A stretch of DNA of 64,000 nt, from contig BCIA01000006.1 of the NCBI GenBank assembly GCA_001599815.1, positions 3,908,961 through 3,972,960 of the forward strand. Direction: 5' to 3'. The notes beneath the pieces were generated by a model that saw only the letters and a program-made list of their open reading frames with translations, was not told where the DNA came from and ran no database searches. The DNA is from Furcasterigmium furcatum (taxonomy: Eukaryota; Ascomycota; Sordariomycetes; Glomerellales; Plectosphaerellaceae). Shown piece by piece: positions 22,855 through 33,549 of the stretch. How positions within the stretch are numbered: the stretch's first letter is position 1; the number at the start of each line of letters is the position of its first letter. The position numbers and the translations under genes are program-made.

Positions 22855-23145
22855 TCAATCCACCTCCATCTTGACCACAACCGCAGTCTCTCCATCTTCC
22901 CGGGCATGCTCTAGGGCCTGGTCTTCCTCCTGTTCCAGCACGAACGCAATGGTCGTCCGCTTCTGCACGCGGATATAGGGATTGGGGCGGCCGTGGAACA
23001 GACGTTGAAGGCTGGGGTGGCGGTCTGTGGCAGGTTCGAAAACCTTCTCGGTCTGGTGAGGTACAACTTTGTCCCAGACGGGAGGCATCGCACGTCGGAT
23101 TGGCGACAATGTACAATGAGAGCTCGACGAATGGCCGTCCGCCAT
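22855..23145 (-). CDS. Small coding-like frame: 3' exon of the zinc-knuckle gene or separate small gene
   Basis: 96 residues if started at the ATG at 23145, ending with an acidic tail (KMEVD). Its second half (from about VFEPATDRHPSLQRLFHG) has a balanced, charged composition and no low complexity, unlike the neighbouring frames, so it looks translated. It lies 19 bases past the stop of the zinc-knuckle frame. A CAG|GTCTAG site at that stop could be spliced in phase 0 to CTCACCAG|ACC near 23060, adding about 68 residues to the zinc-knuckle protein. The donor is weak, so a separate small protein or chance frame remains possible. Confidence 0.4.
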   Translation of the reverse strand: MADGHSSSSHCTLSPIRRAMPPVWDKVVPHQTEKVFEPATDRHPSLQRLFHGRPNPYIRVQKRTTIAFVLEQEEDQALEHAREDGETAVVVKMEVD

Positions 23146-23163
23146 ATCAGGTGTCTCCTTCTT

Positions 23164-25179
23164 CTAGACCTGGATTTCTGGCATGGCAGAGGCAGCATGA
23201 CGTCCTTCGATGCTGGGCAGAGCAGCCGCAAGTGAGGACAAGGCCATCGGGAACAAGGCCATAGGCGCCGAGTCCCTCGGAGGGAGAATGTATGTCTCGA
23301 CCTCCGATCCGAAAATGCAGTTACCATATTGCTGCTGACACAACTCAAGGCCAAGGTTTTCCAAAAACCGATCACCAGTGGCCTGGGCTGCAAGTTTCTC
23401 GCTCTCGGTTGCTTCCTCCTTGATGAGAGGTTTGTCCTTGTTCGAAAGAAAACCAGCACCATCGGTGCTGGTCTTCTCTTCGCGCTCATATTCTATCCCG
23501 GCTGGGGAGCCCCCGCCCCCATTGGGGGTGAAATTGCATGGCGAGAGCCGACCCTCCCTGCTGCTGGGCTGTCGTCGCCGGGGCAGAGACAACTCCGGTC
23601 CCTTCGAACGGTGCCTTGGTCGGCTCCTTGATTCGCCTATTCCCCAAGCATGTCGCAAGTCCTCGAGCTTGTTTCTAGGAATAGCCCCATTCTTGGGGGA
23701 GACAGCATCGCGCTCGCGCTTGGCGCCAGGAGCGCCAGATCTGCCCCCGTCCCGAAACCGAGAAGAGTCGGACCGACGGGGGCTTCGTGACCGCACATGT
23801 TGCCCTCCCCTGCGTGTCACTCCATGGCGATCCCTCGCAGACGATGGGCTACGAGACCTACGACCACGGGCTTCCATTCTGTTGGGAGCGCCAAGTGGCA
23901 AGGAGTTGCTGCCCGAGTTGTCCGGGCCACCACCCTCGATCGGGTGGTAGTTGCCTCTCGGAACGGGAGACCGCCTGAGGTCGTAGCCGCCAATCAAGTG
24001 TTGATCGGGGGTCCCGAGAGGAGTGTTGCTACTCTCTGCCAAACTTGGGACCCGGGCAGCTTGTTGGCTCTTCTTCGGATTGGGTTCTTCGTCGCGCCTG
24101 TCGTCTTCGTTGAGACGCCTCTTCTTGGAACCCAGGGGCATGGTATTGCTTCCCGATCTGTTTGGGCCTCCGCCCTCGAGGGGTTGGAACATGCTGGTCT
24201 GAATTGGGCGACCCTTGAGGGGAGTCACTTCAAACCCACTGGGCATTTGTTGACCAACTGTGTCGTCGTCGTCGTAGTTGAGGAGCAGCGGTTGTGATTT
24301 TGCCAGTGCTTCTCGTTGAACCAACCAGGAATCGTGGCCAACATTCTTTGGGCAAAGCTGGAGGAAGTGTTGGCCCTGGTCACCGCATAGACGACAGATG
24401 TACTTCTGGCTAGGAGGTTGATCGTAAGTGGGATCCAGAAATGTTGGACATTTGGGAAAGACGTGGTCTGCGAGTTATGAGATATATTAGTTGAGGTCAA
24501 TGGCCGGCTGCGTGGTTGTGCTAAACATACCCTTTCCACCGCACCTTGAGCAAGTGACACTGGGCGGAACGCTCTTGGCCGAGGACTTTTTCTTCTTCTT
24601 TGACTTCTTGCTGGTGCCCAAAGTCGGATTTGAAAATGTAACACCATCAGAGTTGAGTCGCCCGGCGTTGAGCGCAGGTAGGGTTGCAATCTCGGGTAGA
24701 TTCGAGTCCAGGGAACCAGACGTAACCGGAGCCGGTAGAACTTCTGTGCTGTTAGGAGTTGAGAACGCCAGCCGCTTTCGTTCAGCTTTCGCCAGGTTCT
24801 TGTTGTACTCAGTGAAAATCCTCGAGTTTGCAATGCCCCAATGAGGCTCCTTGCGACGCTCCTTCGGGGTGCTAAGGCCTCTCCTCTTCAAGGCCTCGGG
24901 GATTGTTGTAACAACTTCTTGCTTCAAACATCCGAGACTGGCGAGGAACCTGCACCAGGTGGTTACCGTTGGGGAACTGTGTCTTTGTGACCCCAAACCC
25001 AGGCTTGGGATCTTCTCCACGAGCCATTCTGCAGACGCGTAGAGGAGATCCCCTTCGGTGATGGCCCTGGAGAGATACTGTGCGCGGAGGCTGACGGACA
25101 GCTCCTCCCAAGGTGTTTTGAACAGTTCAGCCTCCGTGGTGAATCCAAGGACGATCAGGAGGCTAGGCTTCTCCGCCAT
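23164..25179 (-). CDS. Uncharacterised protein with two C2HC zinc knuckles
   Basis: Two exons (25179-24531, 24467-23164) join in phase 1 to 650 residues. The 63-nt intron (GTATGT...CTCGCAG) falls inside the first zinc knuckle. After splicing there are two C-x2-C-x5-H-x4-C knuckles about 25 residues apart: CSRCGGKGDHVFPKC and CRLCGDQGQHFLQLC. These bind one Zn each and usually contact single-stranded RNA or protein. A Lys-rich nuclear-localisation-like run (KKSKKKKKSSAK) precedes them. The C-terminal half is rich in Arg/Ser and contains an imperfect repeat, EGGGPNRSGSNTMPLG and EGGGPDNSGSNSLPLG, plus RS-like clusters. This suggests an RNA-binding nuclear protein (inference); I do not recognise an orthologue. 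The frame is open to 25560 and the Pro-rich N-terminal extension may be translated from another start or exon. Confidence 0.7.
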
Positions 25180-25979
25180 GATGCAGATCCCTCGTGAGTG
25201 TAGGCCGTCAAGATGCAACAAACGGTGCGTCCCGGGGACATGCGACCGCTTGGGAAAACAAAAGAAGCGGCCAGTTTTTATGTAGAATGTTGAGGTCTCG
25301 CGCACACGGCTTTGATGAGTTGGCAGTGCGAGCGAGAGGGAATAGCGGCAAGGTACCTGATAACTAGACTGGGGAGGTGAAAGTGCGGGAAACTCCTGAG
25401 ATGGATCAAAACCAAACAGTCCCGGCGCCCCTGCCCGAGACAGGAAGTCGGCTGGGGTCGGAGGGAAGGCACGATACGGAGACGCTCCTGCACTTGGAGG
25501 GAAAGGGCAGCCCCCTTTTTCTGATCCAGGAATTTGCCCTAGTCCAAGCTGAGGCACCATGCAGATGTCCCGTCTGCTTCAGGGATAGGTAACTCTGATG
25601 CCCTCTTGCTCCTCTGTTTGCAGGTGCATCAGAGATAGGTATTTTGAGACACGTCCACGGAACTACCATGGGATGTTGAACCGACGAATCGAAAGCTCAC
25701 AGAAATATTGATGTTATCGACTCATTCAGAGCAAATGCCAGCTCCAGACGCCAGAGCCTCCTCAATCCTACATCGGGTATATCATAGGTATCAACGAACA
25801 GCCGGGAACCTCAGGCGCCATCAATGCTTCCTTCGACCCAATAGTCCGATCCATACCTCAACCCCCCGGGTCAGCGATGCGGCAGTCAAATAGCCTATGC
25901 TGCTGCTCTGTTCCATTGACTTCTGACCCGACTACCAGGCTGTCCTGTCGATATGTCCCAGCCTCGAGCTACACGTGCT
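25180..25979. other. Leader of the zinc-knuckle gene and 3' flank of NMA111
   Basis: The first 380 bases extend the zinc-knuckle frame on the minus strand (Pro/Phe-rich) and could be an N-terminal exon ending at a GTACCT donor near 25355. The remainder is promoter and the 3' flank of the protease gene, with no other feature seen. Confidence 0.4.
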
Positions 25980-28900
25980 TCACGCCTTGGCAGCGGGCGC
26001 AATCTCCACGTCACCCATGTCTGCGTCTTCAGTGTGAACGGTGACACCGTCCGGTCCCTCACCCTCGAACACCACGCCGTGCTCGTACGTCTTGCGCCGC
26101 CACCCCGACGGCTCCGACGCGTCCTTGATCCACTCCATCGTCGGGAAGTAGTGCTCGTTCTTCTTCATCGTCACGACCCAGGGGACGTTATCGAACGTGC
26201 AAGCGCGGACGCGGAAGTCTAGGGTCGGTTAGCCACTACTCAAGCACGAATGGGCACGGAGCGCCGGGTGAAGCACTCACAGGTGTTGTCGGGAATCGTG
26301 TTCACGGTGGAAATGAAGACGTGCAGATCAGGAGTCGGCTTGTCGTTGACGTGGGTGATGAAGTTTGTCGGCGCCAGGCCGTACTGGTAAGCGGGCGATC
26401 CGCGAGTCCGGGCAGATATGTAGACCTCGCTGTGCAGCTTGCTAATCTGCTGCCTGACCGCGTGGTGGGGGCGCTGGAGGACCGCGCCGCAGAACGACAC
26501 GGCGTGGTCGGTCTCAACGTCGTCCGCGGCGACTGTGTGCACCTGGATCGTCATCTCCTGCTTGACACGGACGACGACGGCCTCGATGATCTTGTGCGAG
26601 TACATCACATCCAGCTCCGACACACGCGTGATGACCTTGCCATTCAGGCTCAGAACAACATCGCCCTCGAGGAGGGCGCCAGGCTGATCGTTGCGCTCGA
26701 ACGTCCGGTTGCTCACCATAAAGAGCTGATGGTGCGTCTTGTTGGCTTCGGTGACCTTCTTAATCCACTCGTCTGACACGCCCATGTCGCGGGCCTGCAA
26801 CATCTTGATCGCTCGGAACTCGAGGGACAGGAGCCGCAGTTGGGGCGCGATGCCCTGCTGGATCTGGGTGATGACGGGGATGAGGGTCGGCGTGGCCAAA
26901 CCAAGGTGGTACTCCTCGTCCCGATTCGAGCAGGCGGAACGCTCACCAAGGTAAGTCAGCCAAAGCGCCTGAACGGTGCCGTCCTGGGCGACGAGAACGC
27001 CGCTTCCGCACTGGGCGGCGAGGTTGGTATCCACGGTAATAGCATCGACGTTGACGGCGCGGTATCTCGGAGCGCCGGTGTTAGCCGGGATGGCGACCGG
27101 GGTGATCTCGGTGACGGTGGTTGATGCATGCACGATGCGGCCCATTCTGTTGTAGGCGATGAAGTTGGTCGAAGAGCCCTGGGTGATCTGCTCACTGCTC
27201 AGCTTGGCGGAGAGCACAGGCGCCTGGACAAGCTTGGGGTCGTATTGGATGATGGCGTAGTTCTGGAGAGGATGCAAGAAGATGACCTTGGCATCCACGT
27301 AGATCGTGTCTGCGACGTTGACTGTCACGTCACAAAGGTCGTGTGGTACGACGGCTCTCGAGATGACCACCAGTCCCTTGTCGGCGTCAACGACGAGGCC
27401 CATTCCCCACTTGCGGTTCTTAGGGAAGCCATCAAGCTTGACGGGCATCGAACAGTTGACGAGCACGAAGCTTCGCACAAGGTCTGCGACGGCAGGGTTG
27501 TTGGTGTTCTCCAGCTGGATGAAGGCCCCCGAGCGAGGCTGCGTGGGCACTGGAGGGAGAGGGTCGCCCAGGTCGGAGAAATCCCAGAGACCCGTCTTGT
27601 CGTTCCGCACGGCGAGCTTCATCTTGGCGTTCCAATGCCTGTCAACGTTAATGACGGTGGTATGGAGCGTGTGAAGGTCTCGCAGGTGCTTGTAGGTGAC
27701 GACCACTCTCTCGCGGTCCGCAATCCCCTTCATCACCTCGACAAATGTGTCCAGGTCGGGCGTGCTCTTGCCGGCAACACTCTGGATAATCCAGCCGTTG
27801 TCGGCGCTGTCAAAGCGGAACGAGCCCGTAGCCTCGCTGACATAGACGCCCTTGCAAGGGACGGCGTAGAGGCGTGCCTGCTGGTAGGAAAGGTCGTGGA
27901 AGCTGGCACCGGCCACGGAGACAAACCGATCGGGGGTGATCTTGTGCAAGTCGCCCACCACGATCTCCACTTCGAAATCCTCGCCACCGCGCTGGAGCTG
28001 GAGCTTGATCTTGTTGCCGACGTTGGAGTCCATGATGTCGTCGAGGCAGATGAACTGGGTGACAAGCTCCCCGTTCACCTTGATGAGGATGTCACCCTCG
28101 CGGATCTTGTTGTGCGAAGGGCCGTCAGGAAGGACGATCTCGGCGACGAGCATGTTGTTCTGCTTGGGGAACGTCTTGCGGGCCAGGTCTTCGAACTCGG
28201 GTGTGAGGCCAAGTCGTCGGCATTCGTCGAACGGCTTCAGGAGGAACTGACACTCGATGTCACCCCTGGTTATCGGCTTGTCTTGCTGAACGCATTGCAA
28301 GGCGCGCAGCGGACGGTCGAGGGGGAGGAAGTAGTCGGTCGAGGCACCGTCACTGCGGCCACCGGCCTGCAGAGCAATCGCAAAGCCGTCGATGTTGACG
28401 ACGGGGCTGCCCGAGCTACCACCGCTCGCCGCGGCATTGGCTTGGTAGTAACAGGTATTGAAATCGCTGTAGCCCTCACCATACTCGGGCGCATTTCTGT
28501 CGAGTCGACTGATGAAGCCGGAGAGAATACTCAGTTTCTCACCGGCGTCGTTTCCGACGACTCTGATCTCAGTTCCCACCTTAGCCAGCTCAGGCCGCAG
28601 CTGCAGCGACTGGATGTTCATGTACTTGATAGACTTGGGGTCGAAGCGGAGGATACCGAAGTCGTGGACGGGATCGCGGTAGACGGGGAACGCATCGACC
28701 TCCTCGTGGTTGTCGAAGACGACGAAGCCCCAGAAGGGGCCGGAACCAACGACGTGGCGGTTGGTCAGGATATATCTGTTGCACGGAGTCAGAACACGAG
28801 AGCGAAGGAACAGCGGTAAGAATCGTTGGAACTCACCCCCTCTCCGCATCAACGACGAAGCCTGTTGCCTCACTAGTCAGGGCAGGGTCGGTGTCGAAGG

Positions 28901-29183
28901 CACATGTCTGGCAGAAGCGAATGGAGACGACGTTGCTGATGACCTTCTCCAGGGTCTTTTGCCACGCCTCCGGCTCTTGAAGCATGGACTGTATCCTTGC
29001 GGGTTCCTCGATCGCCTCGAACTCCTCCTCCTCGATGTAGGGCTCTTCAATCTCGACCTCTGGGGTGTTGTCGCCGGCGGACAGCTTGCCGTTCAGGAGG
29101 CGGTGCTGCTTGTGCGGGCGAAGACCTTCGGGGCTGGTCGGTGCCTTGCGCTTGGAGCGCGGCGAGGCGTTGGCACCGTTCAT
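25980..29183 (-). CDS. NMA111: HtrA-like nuclear serine protease Nma111
   Basis: Three exons (29183-28837, 28775-26281, 26218-25980) join in phase to 1026 residues, the usual length for the family. The N-terminus has a basic nuclear-localisation-like segment (SPRSKRKAPTSP) and an acidic stretch. The first trypsin-like domain has the catalytic triad His123 (LTNRHVV), Asp154 (DPVHDFGIL) and Ser237 (SGGSSGSPVV). A PDZ-like region follows (GDILIKVNGELV), then a second, degenerate protease-like domain and more PDZ-like sequence (GDVVLSLNGKVITR), ending in the family-typical block TFDNVPWVVTMKKNEHYFP. Yeast Nma111 is a nuclear HtrA2/Omi relative that cleaves the apoptosis inhibitor Bir1 and promotes stress-induced death; it is also linked to lipid homeostasis. 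The frame is open upstream to 29522, but the ATG at 29183 begins the typical N-terminus. Confidence 0.95.
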
Positions 29184-30418
29184 GGTGATGCTGGTGTCTA
29201 TGGCTGCGTCTGAACGCTGCTGGTGTGCTGTAGGTCCTTCGTCGGGGCCTCGTGGTGTCTGCGCGATGCTTTTGGTGTGCAGGGAACGTCTTTTATAGGT
29301 CTTGTCGGGTGAAAACGAGTTGCAAATCGGGTCGCGGAGTCTGGATGCGAGAAATGACCCGTCGCTAGCGCAAGGCGAGATGGTGGTGGCTGCTCGGGTC
29401 GGTGCAGGCGTGATGGTGTGCAGCGCAGCTGGTGTGCTCGTCGTAGGCGCGAGGCGTCGTCCAGCTTCTCGAAATGCTGATGTTCGCGCGAACGTCCTTC
29501 CCAGGGCCAAGACGCAGCGCATTCAGCGTCGGACGGGCAAATACGGGCGCTGAGAGCCGCAGAAGGGTCTATCAGTCTTCTGCTATGCGAAAGATATCCC
29601 AGGCACGGAGTGGAGGACGACTTCGAGGTGTTGTTGAGAATGTCGATGGGATGTTCTTGATATTTTTTCCTCCAGAGTCAACACTGTGAAGCTGCACTCT
29701 TGCAAGGGGGGCCACTTGACGCAGGGGAACGGGTTTGGTGCATGAACTGCTGGATACAATGGTAGTTGGTCAAGAAGATCCGGCTTAATTCTTTATATTC
29801 CGTCTTAATGCATATCGTACCTGGCTGTCGGGTCCTGAATGACTGGATCTGGGGCCAGGGGATGACGGGAACAAGCCGCTAGTTCTGATTCGGACTGGTG
29901 GCGTCTGGCCGTGCATGAGGTGGATCATGGGTCGAACCTCATCAACACCACCATCACTGCATTGCCCATCCCTGAATCAGGATCTGGACGCCTGAGTCTC
30001 TATGCAGGTCTCAGACGGTCTCACCAGGCTCTGGCTCATGATCAATATGTTGCGGGGAGTCAACATGAACTCCTCAACTCCAACTGAACCGAGCGCTGTT
30101 TGCGCGGCCACGTCACACGCACACACACTCACTTACACGCTCACACATCCATACATACATATGCACATAGTAAGATCAACGTGTTCCTGTCCGTGGAGCC
30201 GAAGAAGAGTCTCAATTCTGATGTGACTAGAACTGTTCACTCGTGTGCCCCGTGACTATCGATAGCAAAGCATTCCCATGTCCGATCGTAGCTGTTCCTG
30301 ACCATGGCATACTTTCCCTGACAGCGGGAATGGGTCCAGTGTTGATACCGGATCCGAGAATGATACTGAAGCTCTTCATGCAAGTTTTGCGCGTCGTACA
30401 GCCCGGCTAGTGCCTGAC
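29184..30418. other. Promoter of NMA111 and 3' flank of the AT-hook gene
   Basis: About 1.2 kb. The first 340 bases continue the NMA111 frame upstream of its start and are most likely leader. A CA-rich microsatellite-like stretch lies at about 30115-30170. No gene recognised. Confidence 0.5.
30115..30172 (+). repeat. CA/ACAC-rich simple sequence
   Basis: An imperfect run of CACACA, CTCACTTACAC and CATACATACATATG words forms a low-complexity microsatellite-like tract in non-coding DNA upstream of NMA111. No function inferred. Confidence 0.7.
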
Positions 30419-31233
30419 CTAGTTGTCAGCGGCCTCGCCATCCTGCTTCTCCTCGGCGACGGTGTTGTCATCAGCAGCAGTGACGGCGCGCTGCTTCTTG
30501 GCAGAGGTGCCTGCTCAAGTGAGTCAGTAAGACGATCAGTCTGCACAGCAGACACGGAACCAGTTACTCACCCTCGCCGTTGTCATCGACACCCACGGCG
30601 GCGCGCTTGCGGCCGCGCTTGGGCTTGATGGGGGTCAGGTCACCCTCGCCATCATCACCATCATCGACAGCAACCTTGGCAGCGGGCTTGCGGCCACGCT
30701 TGGGCTTGAGGGGGTTCAAGTCACCCTCGCCTTCACCATCATCGACAGCGGCCTTGGCAGCGGGCTTGCGGCCACGCTTGGGCTTGATGGGGGTCAAGTC
30801 ACCATCGCCATCATCATCATCATCATCGCCAGCGGCCTTGGCGGCGGTCTTGCGGGCTATGATATCGTCAGCAAGATGACCCGGCAATCACCACTTCAGA
30901 TGAACTCACGGGCGGCAGCCTTCTTGCGGCCGGTGCTGGGGGGAACGGTGTCACCGTCGCCGAGGTCCCTGATCTCCTGCAGGACGCGGGTCCACTGGTG
31001 CTGGAGGGCCTTGGGAGTGCGCTCGGGGTACTTCGCGGCAAGACGCTTGTGATCGAACTTGCCATGAGTCGACTGGTAGATGTCGATGATGCGGATGACC
31101 AAGGCGTACTGGGACAGTCAGCATGGAGCCAACAGCAACATCAGAAGCCAGCCTGTCCGCCACTTACCTTCTCGGCATCGTTCCAGCCCTTGCCACCGCC
31201 CTCGTTGGCATCCTGGGAACCCTTGGCAGACAT
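30419..31233 (-). CDS. Small Myb-like protein with acidic/AT-hook tandem repeats
   Basis: Four exons (31233-31168, 31108-30910, 30856-30572, 30510-30419) join in phase to 213 residues. All donors are GTAAGT/GTGAGT. After a short Gly-rich start, residues about 23-75 form a helical block (YALVIRIIDIYQ, then KYPERTPKALQHQW) resembling a Myb/SANT-type DNA-binding unit. Exon 3 encodes three tandem units of 26-28 residues plus a partial one, each an Asp/Glu/Gly-rich stretch followed by PIKPKRGRKP, whose core is an AT-hook. The C-terminus is acidic. AT-hooks insert in the minor groove of AT-rich DNA, so a small chromatin protein is expected (inference). A GTAAGT site upstream suggests a 5' UTR intron. 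I do not recognise a named orthologue. Confidence 0.8.
30585..30850 (-). repeat. Tandem repeat encoding acidic/AT-hook units
   Basis: Three near-identical blocks of about 78-84 bp lie in exon 3 of the AT-hook gene, each with the plus-strand core TTGCGGCCACGCTTGGGCTT (the first copy ends GCGGCCGCGCTTGGGCTT). The units are 26, 27 and 28 codons long, and the differences fall mainly in the acidic Asp/Glu/Gly run. Confidence 0.85.
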
Positions 31234-31239
31234 GTTGAC

Positions 31240-31617
31240 TGGTTGGCTGGTGAGGAGCACTTGGTGTGAGTAGATGGGACGGGTGATGGGATCGCGATGA
31301 GGGATGAGGTGTGTCTGATGATGAGACGGAAGAAGGAAGAGTTGGAGGAGAGGGATTCGGGTTTTCAGGGGGTTCGAGAAGGGAAGGAGGCGCAGGATCT
31401 CCGCCAAAATAGGCGGGAGCGGAATCTTCACTGAGGCCGCGAGTACTGCTCAGGGGCGAGTGCCCGCCTCGACCAGAGATGTAACGGAAAGTGACGGAGC
31501 GTGCCGGAAGGGAGATGCCTCGCGAGCAGGGGCAACAACTGTTCCGTGCGCCTGAGACGGGCGATTGCTCGCAGCACCGAGAAAGAAGAAGAGAGACAAA
31601 GAGGATTCTCGACTTAC
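31240..31617 (-). other. Probable 5' UTR intron of the AT-hook gene
   Basis: On the minus strand a consensus donor, AAG|GTAAGT, lies at 31617. Acceptor-like CACCAG and AACCAG sites sit just before the ATG at 31233. The region between is without a long frame, consistent with a leader intron of about 370 nt. This is inferred from splice consensus alone. Confidence 0.4.
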
Positions 31618-33549
31618 CTTGGTGATGACTGGTAGCTGATGATCTCAGAGTTGTGTGCGTGAGAGACGGGAGGTCGAAGGCTGTGGTGGGACTGTCAGGA
31701 CAAGAACCAGAGTGGCAGTGGAAGGAAGATCGAGTCGAATCCAGGTGTAACACGGAGTCCCAGAAGAAGTTGGAAGAATGTGGGCCTACCTCCTGTTCGT
31801 TGACGATCTTGGTGGCAGTGAAGCTCGATAGACCTCACGAAGGCCGTTGGGGATGGGGATTCGGAACGGTGACGGAGCGTGAAGAGAGGAAGGGTGGTCT
31901 GTAAAGGAAAAAAACGGAAGACAAGTGGTATTAAAGGGAAGGAGGAGGGAATTGCGGGCCTCCAACACACGGGCAGGATCACCATGTCGTCGCTTAGTCG
32001 ACATCGCCATGCCGACATCGTGGTGTTTACACAGGCAACCACCAACACAGTACATACCACCGGTTTCCCTGAGGCCGCAATGTCATCTGGTCTAAATAGA
32101 AGGGACCTTTCACTGTTATTGATTGATATCCGGATACAATCAAGAAACTACTGTGAGAAAATAGCACTTGTTTGTGGCTGAAAAGGAGGTTTGGTGAAAG
32201 ACAGGGTGTCCCAGAATCCACGAGAACAAACTTCTGCCCTTCACTTCGAACAATCTTTTGAGATCAAGGTGGAAATCAACCAGGTCATTGAGGATAGAAT
32301 TTCTGGGTCTTGGTTGTAAGAATGGAAAATTCAGATGTCTGGATGATCCTATCTCATTACCTGTTGTTAGTACTCGGTGTATTAGGATGTCGACGACTGG
32401 AAAAGGGGCTTCAACTGCAGTAGTCGGGCGACAACTTCATAACCTGGCAGCAGCGCCACCCTCTGGTACCATGGACTACAAGACCCAAGACGATGTACCG
32501 CCCTTGACTGGAGGTCATTTTGGCCGGTGCCTACCCAGCAACGCCCAGCTTCATCCTCGAAATCTAGAGCGCGGCCAGCGTATTACGCCTCCTGATGCTT
32601 ATAAAACCATCCTGAAAACTTATTGCACATTCAGAGATGGTATAACGTTCATCTGCCCAAGTCTTCGGTCTCAAAGCGTTCGCTATTTCTTCCTCCAAAC
32701 GTCTATTTTATTACTCTACATCCTCGCCATATCTCAGTGAAACTCGAAATCAGTATGGGATTCTCCTCCGGTACACCAGTCTCAAGGGCGAAGCTGAGAC
32801 CTCGCCGCGGACGTCTTTGGCACCTTGAACATTCTTGGGGCTTCGCCAGGCTGGTCCCTTTCCGACCGATGCCGTCTTCGCCTCTCTTGATCTCGAAGTC
32901 GCTTCAGATCGGGGGCGCATCGGCCAGTCAGGCGAGAAGCCTGCCACGGGCAGTTTGGGTTTGCTTACCTCGATACAGAAGACGCTCACATACTATCTCC
33001 TTCAGCGATGCGAGCGAGTTAATTTCACTTCGTCACTCTGAGATTTCAGGCTTGGAGCTTTCCAAATCTCCAAGGCCAAAAAAGCAAGAAGAGATGCGTC
33101 TTCTCCACGACACATAGTATCACCCGGAATCAAGTCCCTGCAGCAGTCATACGGAACTTCTAGATCATTGAATGTCTCTCCCTCGAGCCGAAGGCATCAA
33201 TATACATGTCATCACACGTGCGCCGCAGAGGACAGAAAGAGAGATCAATCAAAGACGAGGTATCTCATGGTCTAGCTCCCACATCAATCGCTCTCCATGC
33301 TGCTGCCACTCCAATGTCCTGCACAGCCTGACACCCTTCACCCAGTGTCGTCGTGCGCAAAACCGCTGATGCCAATGATCGTCCAAACGCCGCAGGAGCC
33401 CAAACACACAAACGCTCCTGGTTCTCCCGAATCTATCCATCGCTCTGGCGCTTCTCTCTCAATATGACTGACGGTGCTCTCCATCTGATGTTCCGTCAAG
33501 CCTGGTTGTCGCCTTCTAGCTCATCTGTTCGCTGGAGTCAGGTATGTCA
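31618..33549. other. Intergenic, AT-hook gene promoter and 3' flank of the J-protein gene
   Basis: About 1.9 kb. It includes purine-rich leader DNA (31660-31950 on the plus strand) and A/T-richer sequence from 32040 to 32400. Small frames near 32620-33110 show no domain or codon pattern. No gene or RNA recognised. Confidence 0.5.

Noticed and set aside
27128..28819. 563-codon plus-strand frame opposite NMA111
   Set aside because: Antisense shadow of the protease exon. The composition is biased to Val, Asp, His and Gly and no domain is visible.
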